DNA from: Gnetum montanum
Lineage: Eukaryota > Streptophyta > Gnetopsida > Gnetales > Gnetaceae
DNA: 52,769 nucleotides
Reading direction: 5' to 3'
Assembly: GCA_015680685.1 (NCBI GenBank)
Contig: MNCI01023672.1
Span: 440,731 to 493,499, forward strand
Shown here: piece by piece, positions 44,546 to 52,769 of the stretch
Position numbering within the stretch: position 1 is the stretch's first letter
Layout of the letters: each line of letters opens with the position of its first letter
The notes under the pieces: model-generated
The model's input: the letters and a program-made list of their open reading frames with translations, nothing else
What the model was told of the DNA's origin: nothing
Database searches by the model: none
Made by a program: the position numbers and the translations under genes

Positions 44546-46062
44546 CTAGCATAACTGAGATAAATGATCTGCAACTACGTTCTCAGTGCCTTTTCGATCA
44601 ATCATTGTTAGATCGAACTCCTGTAGGATTATTAGCCATCGTATAATATGAGGGCTAACCGTTAGCTTGTTCATGAGGAACCAGATTGCACTATGATCCA
44701 TATGGATGAATAATTTGTAACCTAACACATAGTGTCTAAACTTATCCAGTGCAAACACTATAGTCATTAATTCTTTTTCTGTAGTTGTGTAGTTAAGTTG
44801 TGCACCAACGACACTTCTACTTGCATAGTGGATGTAGTAAGGACATTTTTGATCATCTAACTGTGTAAGTACGACTCCTAAGGCATAATTGAACACATTA
44901 GTCCTTATATGAAATAGTCTAGACCAATCAAGGGCTTGTAGAATGGGAGTTTCTACAAACTATTATTTTAAAGCTTAGAATGCTCGTTCACATTCCCTGG
45001 TCCATTCGAATGGTGCGTCCTTCTTTGTTAGCTCTACCAACAGTTTGGCAATCTTGTAGAAGCTCTCAATGAATCTCCTATAATAGCCAGTGTGTCCAAG
45101 GAATGATCGAATATCTTTGACAGTTTTCGATTGACGGGTGATTCCCTAGATGACCCAAACTTTATCTGGGTCTACCTCTATTCCTGAATGTGAAATCTTA
45201 TGCCCAAGTAGTATACCTTCTAGGACCATTAAATGGCTTTTTTGCCAGTTGAGCCTTAAGTTGGTTTCTACGCATCTTTTTAGCACTTTCTCTAATTGGT
45301 CCAAGGCTTGGTCAAAACTTGTTCCATAAGTCGAGAAGTCATCCATAAAGACGTCCACTCCGTTTCCTATCTGCTATTGGAATATGCTTAGAACTAAGCA
45401 TTGAAACGTGGCAAGGGCATTGCACAAGCCAAACGGCATTAGTTTATATGCAAACGTTCCCCAAGGACTGGTGAACGTTGTCTTGGCTTGATCTTCTAGG
45501 GCTATTTGTATTTGGTTGTACCCACTATAGTCATCTAGAAAACTAAAATAGTGATGCCCTGCTATGGTGTCTAAGACTTGGTCAACGAATGGCAATGGAA
45601 AGTGATCCTTAAATGTTTCCATATTTAGCAACCTAAAATCTATACACACCCTCCATTTACCTCCCTTTTTAGACACAATCACCAGAGGCTAACCCATTCG
45701 CTATTAGCAATGGGATATATGAACCCAGCCTTAAGAAGCTGTTCTATTTCTTTCTTTACCATGTGCTTCAATTTTAGGTTCAATCGTCTCTGCAGTTGTT
45801 TCCAAGGTTTCATGGAGGGGTTAGTGTAAATCCTATGCTGGCATATCCTAGGATCTATTTTAGTTAATTCGGGGTATGACCAGGCAAAGGCTTTTGACCA
45901 TTTTTTTATCACTTTCAGTAGTCTTTCTTTTTTTTTTGGAACAAGTCTTGCGTTGATGATCACCAGTTTTCCATTTTCAAGGATCATATATTCCAGACCG
46001 ATGGGCAATGGTTTCAAATCTATGGGCTCCTATTTAAATTTTTCAAGAATTTCCAACTTCCC
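44546..46062 (-). pseudogene. Reverse transcriptase and RNase H of element D
   Basis: The N-terminal part has PKKKERLLKVIKKWSKAFAW and EIEQLLKAGFIYPI (about 45940-45700). A one-base deletion near 45687 shifts the frame. The next frame gives KWRVCIDFRLLN, DHFPLPFVDQVLDTIAGHHY, SFLDDYSGYNQIQIA, FGLCNALATFQ and the catalytic box VFMDDFSTYG near 45355, typical of Athila. RNase H follows: the first catalytic Asp (usual D-A-S) reads Asn in FHIRTNVFNYALG, while TEKELMTIVFALDKFRHY and MDHSAIWFL are kept. It ends with ENVVADHLSQL near 44550. Confidence 0.85.
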
Positions 46063-46819
46063 CTAATTGATGTGTTCAAGGTTAAGGCTTGGAAGTTGGC
46101 AACGGACTTGCTCTAGTGTATCTATGCTTTCAATATAAGCACTAGTCATTCCCTCAGTTAGTTCCATGCACGTCAGTGAGTTGCTCTCTTGATTAGCCAT
46201 CAACCACTGGGTGTCTTCTTGTCGTGTGGCTGCTGCATACAGGAACTTTAGGCTATTAATGTCTTGTGCACACCGATTGCATGCAGGCAATGCTAAACTT
46301 TGTATAACCCATGATCTTTGCACACAATTGCACCCTGTGTCGCTGTATGTAATTCATGGAACTTTCTTCTTCTCGATCTTTCCAAAAGTGTTCTTCTTGG
46401 ATATTTCCAAGGAAAGATCATGGATTCCTAGGCATGCATCTATAGCCCTTAGCCATGCCCTTCCCATTATTATTGGGAAGTCCCCCTTACTATTGTTTAC
46501 TTGTATCACTAGGAAATCAGCTGGATATGACCACCCACACATAGTGGTAATGATGTCCTCCATAAGTCCCAAGGGAACAGTGATGGACTAGTCAACCAAC
46601 TCTAGTCGAATGTTACTCTTCCTTAATAGAGGTAGGTTCCAGGCTTTGTACATCTCTTGTGATATTAGGTTGACTCTGGAACCTGAGTCCAGAAGAGCTT
46701 TACATGGTTCATTCCCAGTGACTTGGAGATAGATTAGAGGGCTTCTAGGATTAGAGAATTTCTTGGGAAGGTGGTCTACCTTAATCTAGTCAATAACAAC
46801 ATGTGTTAACATAACCATG
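46063..46819 (-). pseudogene. Protease and linker of element D, active-site triplet kept
   Basis: KALLDSGSRVNLIS near 46700-46660 keeps the D-S-G triplet that B and C have lost. PLGLMEDIITTMCGWSYP and IIMGRAWLRAIDACLG follow. The linker with MANQESNSLTCMEL leads to LPSLNLEHIN and straight into the RT N-terminus, which shows what is missing in B and C. Confidence 0.8.
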
Positions 46820-49351
46820 TGCGTTAAGCTCGATTTTAGTATTTAAGGGGGCCCTAAAGCCTTATTTGATAGGGAGGTGTTTAGATGTTCAACCACTTGT
46901 GATGGTGAGGGCTTGGTTGGACTGTTGGTTTGGAAGAAAGTCCTTCTCTTTATAAGGTTTTCAAAACCAACTGCAGATTGAGGATTCACAGCCCTCATGA
47001 CAATGTGTTGCTGCGATTGAGTGGGGAGTTCTCCTTGCATTGCTGGAGTGGGTGGTAATGGAGCTATTGGTGTGAGAGTTGTGGATGGGTTTGGAGTATG
47101 GTATGTCTATGGGTTGTCTCTCCCAAGAGAAGGAGTCCTATAATACTCCCAAGCTTGGTAGTGACGTTGTGGTGTCACATGACCAACAAAGTCACGTGGA
47201 GAGATTGGCTGCTGCACATAATAGCCATATGGATCTGGTTGCTAGTAAGGGTATTGTTGCCTTGGCAGTGGCATCCCCCATGATTGTGGGTATTGCCACT
47301 GTTGGTGTTGCTCAATAGGTTGTGGTGGAGTTCCACTTAGATAATATGTTAAAGGTTGGTGGAACTGCCTTGGGTTACCCTGGGGATAAGGTAATCGTCG
47401 AGGTGCTTGCCATTTGTTAAGTTGTGGATTAAGTGCATACACGCTAGACTCTTGCAGATTTGAGATTACTGGGCAACATCCCTTAGGATGGTTGTATTGG
47501 CATATCTCACATCCACCGTCATTGTCCATATCAGAATCCACAACCTCTTCGGTGATGGTCATTTTACCCTTACCTTTGTTATGTGCATTGTCCATGTCCC
47601 TCTTTTTCTTTTTGTCATAGTCACTACCTCGCTCCTTAGACTCCTCTACAATTTTGAGAACGATTTCAAATCTACTATCTAGGGAGTCCCACATTTGTTC
47701 TACCTTTGCTAACACTTCTGTTGTTAATTTTTGGAGCAGCAAGGTTTTCCTATTCACCATCTCTTCGAATGGTGACTCTTCCTCCTCCTCACAGAATCTC
47801 ACTCCCCTTTTTCGGAGGGAAGGATCTCAGTTGTACTCTTCCACACTTTCCCTGTTATGTAGCTCCCCTTCTTCCTTAGCTACTTGCTCCAGTAATCTAT
47901 GGACCTGATGGGACCTCAGCTCTGATAATCTCCCTTAAGCATACGTTCCAAGGATTCTCCTTGTTTCATGCCCAAGTCCATCTACAAGATGGCATAGTTG
48001 ATCCCGTTGTGCATAACCATGGCCCAGGCAACGATGTAACAATGCATAATAATGGCCCATGGTAGCATCCAAGGGTTCGTGATTTCCTTGCTTTCATCCT
48101 TGGATTTTCTTTCATAGGTTGGACACTCGGGAGTACATTTGATACTTATCATTAAACAGTTCTAGCATCGTACTCCACCTTCAAATGGATTTCGGTTCTA
48201 AGGATCGGTACCAACTTTCCTCTTCTTTTACTAGTGTCCTTGGGAACAAATTTAGTTTTTTCCATTCATTCTCAATGTTCTGCAAGGCACATGCATTGTG
48301 AAATGCTTGTAGGTGATTCTAAGGATCAGTGTTGTATCCCCCCTCAAATCGTTGGATGTTATTCATGTCTAACCTCTTGATCCTGCTATCTTTTTGGTGC
48401 CTTGCAGGAATTCTTATGGCCTCTATGATATCTAACATGCTTCGGGTTGCAAGTAGGGGGTTCTTCATGGTCATTTCATTCATAGTATCTATGATGTCTA
48501 CGTGGTCCCCTACTCTTTCTTCTTCCATGCCGTGATTCTCTAGAGTATCCTCATCCTTGTTCTTAACTCTCTCATCGAGGTTTCTCACTTTGTTTACCTT
48601 TATCCTCATGGTTAGGTTCCTTATGACTGCGTCTTGACACTAAAGGAGAGGGTGAATGTGATGATGAAGGTGAAGAAGAAGGAGAACCATCGCCATGACG
48701 ATTTTTCCTACCTTCTCTTTGGTGGTCTCGGTCCCGATCGTGATTACGATTAGACTACCCATCCTTATCATGTGTTTGTGTTCCCACATTGAACACTTGG
48801 TGTTTGTGGGGATCAGAACCAAGATTGTGAATCGTGGAGTGGAGGTTCTAATACATCACCTCCTGACCATCGTTAGGAGGGGGAACATTGTTTTGTGGAT
48901 AACCTATTGAAATAGGTTCACCACCCTCAATCTCGCTTAAGATGGGTGGAGCGTTATGGGGTCCTTTGCCCTTCAACGATGTATAGTATCTCTCTTATCA
49001 CAAATCCCTTTGATGTTGCGCTTCTGTGGGATGGTAATCCCTTGTGTCATAATCGCATGCAACGTATTCCACATATAACTGTGACATGCCTACTCACGCA
49101 AGAGCACAAAGAAGCATGTTGGGGACTACTCGATCAGGAGGCAACACTATGTTACCCTCCAAGTCTCTCCAACGCAGTTTTTCATCTTAATGGAGAATAA
49201 AGGTAAACTCAGGTACATACTCATCGTGATGAATATATACCACAAGGAACTATTGAGGCACTGGCAAATCTTGGTTATGTGTGTTGTGCCACCAACTATC
49301 TCTTATGTGAGTCCTAGGCAATGAAGTTCTTTTATGCAAAGAATAAGACAT
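46820..49351 (-). pseudogene. gag: gag of element D, one frameshift
   Basis: The frame starts at ATG 49351 (MSYSLHKRTSLPRTHIRDS). A one-base gain in a G-run near 48455 moves it to the phase used by the rest of gag, the protease and the first part of RT. It contains the His/Arg-rich stretch, RSMLDIIEAIRIPARHQK, the gag core, a zinc knuckle CX2CX3HX4C (CEICQYNHPKGCC, near 47515-47475) and a Pro/Gln-rich tail. Stops are common. Confidence 0.8.
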
Positions 49352-49477
49352 TTTTTTCTTGTTCAGTGTGATGTTTACCATTGTCTTATCTTTTCCTGAT
49401 TAACCCTAAGGGTTCATTGTAGCTTCCCAACAATATGCATGATTTCCTATGTTCAACGTAGCGCACAAAAAACTAAG

Positions 49478-49495
49478 TCCCCGGCAACAATGCTA
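49478..49495 (-). other. Primer-binding site of element D (tRNA-Asp)
   Basis: Plus-strand TCCCCGGCAACAATGCTA keeps CCCCGGCAAC exactly as in tRNA-Asp and is changed only near the CCA end. It lies one base before the LTR. Confidence 0.8.
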
Positions 49496-49496
49496 A

Positions 49497-50288
49497 TGAT
49501 GAATGGTGAGATACCCCTACACTCAACCATACGAATACGAGCATCTCACACACAATCTAGTTGAACTCCAAGGACTAAGTGCTTACGCGCCTTAATGGAA
49601 CACTTAAGGTTAATCAATCGCTATCTTCCCATATCTTCCCAAGATTACATCAATCGCTAGTTGTATGGTTAAGTAATCTTGAGGTATGTGATTTTTATAT
49701 CTTTTATCTTTTTAATGTCTTATGCTAATAGGGGAAGGTGAAGAGAACTAAGTAACTATCTTTCATTAACCATTTACTAACTAAGTTCTAATTTTCCTAA
49801 CACCGGTATCCATTCCCACTTGCCGCACACACCCTGAACTAGTGCAATGCTACTGGGATTACCAAATGCTATTCATTACTGGGTTACCAATCATTGCACA
49901 TGTGCTCCAAGTGGTCATACTAAGTGTACTTAACTAGGAGAGTCAAGGGTTGAGAGAGATTAATTAACTAGGAAACCATTTAAATACTCAATAGTAATTA
50001 ATTCCTATTTGGCTTAGTCCACATGCTGCAAAGTTTATTAGAAAGTTCGTCTTTATTGTTGTACACAAATGTGTGCTTAGGTACAATTTTCTTGAATAAA
50101 GATCCATTCACTTTAAGACTCCTACTGCAGGCACATGGAAATTATTCTAACTCTGGAATGGTAAAACTGCTATAGTTTGGCTAAGGATCTAAGTCTAAGT
50201 GCCTAAAATAGGGAAAGCTACCTCTTATTTATAGACATTGTGGTGGGCTACGATATCGTGGGGGCGAATGCGATATCGCGGCTCATCA
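49497..50288 (-). repeat. 5' LTR of element D
   Basis: A 792-base family-1 LTR, TGATGAATGG...GCTCATCA. The TATA box on the minus strand is at 50233-50226, with two GATATC cores upstream of it (50252-50276). The right flank GTGTCCAACATAG is F's RT region. Confidence 0.85.
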
Positions 50289-51250
50289 GTGTCCAACATA
50301 GTGGTAGTCCCTAAGAAAAATGGGAGTATCCATATTTGCATTGATTTCTAAGGCCTAAATAAAGTGATTATCAAAGATGACTTCCCTATGCCTAGTATTG
50401 ATCAACTTATTGATACTATGGTCAGACATGCCTTGTTGTCATTTATGGATGGATTCTTAGGATATAACCAAATTAGGATCAACTCGGAGCATCAACTTAG
50501 CATGACCTTCATGACCCCTTTTGGTACCTTTTGTTATACCATGATCCCCTTTAGCCTTAAGAATGCAGAAGTAATATACCAAAGATACATGACCTATATC
50601 TTCAGCAATTACATGTTAGGTTTGCTTAATGATTACATAAATGACATAACCATCAAGTCCAAGGTGGCCAATGACCTAGATCTTATGCTTAAAAAATGCC
50701 TTAAATATGAGCTTAGACTCAATCCAGAGAAATGTGTCTTTGATGTGAAGATCGATAAGATGATTGGCTTTGTAGTCTCTGAAGTAGGGATACATGTCGA
50801 TCTTGATAAAGTTAAGGCCATATCCAAATTAGTAGCACTTACCAACCTTAAGGAGCTTTAGGGATTACAAGGCAAATTACAATTTATTTATAGGTTTATC
50901 GCTAGGCTTATGGATAAGTTACAACCCATGCGACACTTGCTTAAGAAAGGAATTCACTATGATTGGATGGCTCAGTGTCAAGAGGCCTTTGAAAACCTTA
51001 AGAAAGAATTAACACAACTACCTACAGTTTATCCTCCACAAGAGGATAAATCATTTTACATTTACCTTGCCATCTTCAACACATCCATTGCCTCTTTACA
51101 TTTACCTTGCCATCTTCAACACATCCATTGCCTCTTTACTTTGTCATAAGCATGATGATGGAGCAAAATTGCTTGTATACTACCTTAGCCATGCATTAGT
51201 AGCCCACAAGACTTGATATATTGAAGTAGAGAAGTATTGTCTAGTGCTAA
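50289..51250 (+). pseudogene. Reverse transcriptase / RNase H remnant of element F
   Basis: Tat/Ogre-type RT: VVVPKKNGSIHICIDF, KDDFPMPSIDQLIDT, HALLSFMDGFLGYNQIRI, then LNDYINDITIKSK, where the catalytic Y-V-D-D reads Y-I-N-D. LRLNPEKCVF and IGFVVSEVGIHVDLDKVKAI follow, then after a stop GKLQFIYRFIARLM and the connection/RNase H start. A perfect 40-base tandem duplication (51055-51094 and 51095-51134) shifts the frame. The last readable bases, EKYCLVL, are cut by the LTR of element G at 51251. Its lineage and orientation fit F, whose protease lies at 34560-34960. Confidence 0.8.
51055..51134 (+). repeat. Exact 40-base tandem duplication
   Basis: TTTACATTTACCTTGCCATC... occurs twice head to tail with no difference (51055-51094 and 51095-51134). 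Forty is not a multiple of three, so it breaks the RNase H frame. The perfect identity suggests a recent event. Confidence 0.9.
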
Positions 51251-52106
51251 TGATGAGACGCGATTCGCACAGACCACGATATCGCATACGCGATATCACG
51301 TCCGCCGCGATATCGCGTCATCCCCTGCGATATTGCGTACACGATATCACGCTCCGCTGCCAAATCTAGAAATAAGAGGTAGCACTTCCCTCATTTGACA
51401 TCCTAGGTGTAAAGTAGCGAAGCACTGGCAAATTGATCACCCCAGAGATAGAATATTTTCCATGTACCTGTAGTAGGAGTCCCCCAAGTGAACAGTTCTT
51501 TATTCGAGCAGCTTTGTACCTGAACGCAAGTTGTGTACAGCAATAAAGACGAGCTTTGTGGATAAACCTTGCAGTGCATGGATAGGTTTATTTAATGTTA
51601 TTTATTGCTTTCCTAGTAACAAAGCATGAGCACGACTTGGTTACGAGCATTGACGAATGTGTACGGCTAGCCAAGAAATCGGCTACTTGTCACACTTAGG
51701 CTAGTTAGATGCCTCAGTACGACCCCTTCGAGCACGTGCGTTACGTGTGGTAATCCCAGTAACGATTAGCGTTTGGTAGCCATAGTTGCACAGTTCAGGG
51801 TATGTACGGCAAGTGGGAACAGATGCTGACGCTAGGACTTAGCGCTGCAGTTAGAGTTAGTTTTAATCTCTCAACCCTTCACCTCTTAGCATAGGAGATA
51901 AACCTGAAAAGACCAAAAAAATCATATACCTCGGACTTACTTAACCATACACCATGACAACAACAAGTAAGTCTGGGAAGAAAGTGATTAATTAACCCCA
52001 AGTGTTCCTTGTGGCGTTTAGGCATTTAGTCTACGGAGTTCGACCGGATCGCGCGTACTCCGCTCATTTCGTATGGTTGAGTATAGGGGTACCTCGCCAC
52101 TCATCA
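51251..52106 (+). repeat. 5' LTR of element G
   Basis: An 856-base family-1 LTR, in plus orientation unlike the others. It starts TGATGAGACGCG and ends CTCATCA. Five GATATC-type cores occupy 51277-51352. The TATA position reads CTAGAAATA (51366-51374) instead of CTATAAATA, so the promoter is damaged. A poly(A) signal AATAAAG lies near 51542. The left flank GCTAA (51246-51250) should be the target duplication; its partner is outside the window. Confidence 0.9.
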
Positions 52107-52107
52107 T

Positions 52108-52125
52108 TGGCGCCGTTGTCAGGAA
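52108..52125 (+). other. Primer-binding site of element G (tRNA-Asp)
   Basis: TGGCGCCGTTGTCAGGAA, one base after the LTR, is complementary to the tRNA-Asp 3' end apart from two or three changes. It is the clearest site in the family for the CCA-proximal part. Confidence 0.85.
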
Positions 52126-52247
52126 CTAAGTGTTTGTACGCCAATTAGAACATTAGGAAATCTTTCACATCGTTGTGAGCCTTAACGAACCTTTTAGTTA
52201 ATTAGTTAAATAAGAACATATATAACGGTGAATAGCACACCAATAAA

Positions 52248-52769
52248 ATGGCTTCTTCTCATAAGGTTAACTCACTTAAGGATAACACGGAAGACAGTCA
52301 ACATCATACACATAACCTAGACCAGCCGAGTCCTAAACAGTATACGATAACTTATACTCATCCCGATGAGTATATTCCTGATTACACTTTTACCCTCCAT
52401 TAGGATGAACAGTTGCATTGGAGAGATTTGTTTGGTAATATCGTGTTACCACCAGATCGATCTGTTTCGAACATGCTCTTCCATGCCTTAGCACAGATTG
52501 GCATGCAGGACTTATTCACTGAATACGTTGCTAGAAGATACCATATAAGGGATTATCATCCCACCGCTGCCCAATGTATTCGGGATGAAAGGCAGGAGAG
52601 CCAACACTCATTGTTGAAGGGCAAGGTCCCCCATGTCCTTAGTGAAATAGGAGATGAGGAACCCCTCACAATGGGTTTCTTAGAAAATGATGTTCCTCCT
52701 CCTCACAATGGTGAAGAGGTTAGGCATCAGGGCCTTTGATCAACTGTACATGCTACGGGCTCTGATCCC
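52248..52769 (+). pseudogene. gag: N-terminal part of gag of element G
   Basis: The frame starts at ATG 52248 (MASSHKVNSLKDNTEDS) and aligns with gag of B: HPDEYIPDYTFTLH, then an in-frame TAG at 52401-52403 where B has CAG, then HWRDLFGNIVLPPDRSVSN and LFHALAQIGMQDLFTEYVARRYHIRD. A further stop occurs at 52737. The window ends before the basic stretch and gag core. Confidence 0.8.

Larger units (their letters stand above)
43745..50288 (-). mobile_element. Element D: Athila-like gag-pol retrotransposon, 3' end lost
   Basis: Minus-strand order: 5' LTR (50288-49497), tRNA-Asp primer site (49495-49478), gag (49351-46820), protease and linker (46819-46063), RT and RNase H (46062-44546), integrase (44545-43745). 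This is the only copy with pol, and therefore the best view of the autonomous parent of B and C. The flank at 50289 is the RT frame of F. The 3' LTR is not found on the other side of E, which points to a large deletion. Confidence 0.85.
51251..52769 (+). mobile_element. Element G: 5' end of an Athila-like element, cut by the window
   Basis: LTR, tRNA-Asp primer site and the first 520 bases of gag are visible in plus orientation. It is inserted in F's RNase H. Whether it carries pol cannot be seen. Confidence 0.85.

Overview
This window looks like repeat-dominated nuclear DNA from a seed plant with a large genome. The evidence is Ty3/gypsy elements of two plant lineages nested in each other, an RTE-type LINE, a 5S-rRNA-derived fragment and a dead retro-copy of a CCR4-like deadenylase gene. 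I see no intact host gene. The species cannot be named from the sequence. Every coding region carries stops or frameshifts. Where sister copies can be compared, most lesions are C-to-T or G-to-A transitions, as expected for long-methylated transposon DNA.

Family 1 (elements A, B, C, D, G) is Athila-like. Its LTRs run TGATG...CATCA, its primer-binding site matches tRNA-Asp (TGGCGCCGTTG), and gag, protease and pol share one frame. Only D (43745-50288, minus) still has reverse transcriptase, RNase H and integrase. B (6965-13960) and C (25819-32828) keep gag and protease, but pol is cut out at the same point in both and replaced by about 1.9 kb of non-coding DNA with a small conserved ORF. A (1-7724) is a different pol-less subfamily: a shorter gag plus a second frame of about 920 codons, coiled-coil rich, preceded by its own TATA box and palindrome like those of the LTR promoter. 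A and B share one LTR (6965-7724), so they form an LTR-A-LTR-B-LTR composite. G (51251 to the end, plus) is the 5' end of one more copy.

Family 2 (E and F) is Tat-like, with a tRNA-Asn primer site and fast-changing tandem repeats in its LTRs and in a spacer after the protease. F (plus) is the oldest host. Its 5' LTR and gag start lie at about 22206-25818, its gag and protease resume at 32829-34960, and its RT/RNase H remnant is at 50289-51250. C interrupts F inside gag, D (carrying E in its integrase) between protease and RT, and G inside RNase H. E (35925-43744, minus) has LTRs, gag and protease but no pol.

Layout: 1-13960, A-B composite; 13961-22200, AT-rich DNA with LINE, 5S-like and CCR4-like relics and two inverted copies of a gypsy 3' end; 22206-25818, F start; 25819-32828, C; 32829-35924, F middle; 35925-43744, E; 43745-50288, D; 50289-51250, F RT; 51251-52769, G. 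Most notable are the palindromic GCGATATCGC arrays of variable copy number next to the TATA box of family-1 LTRs, and the matching promoter module inside A that could drive its second ORF.
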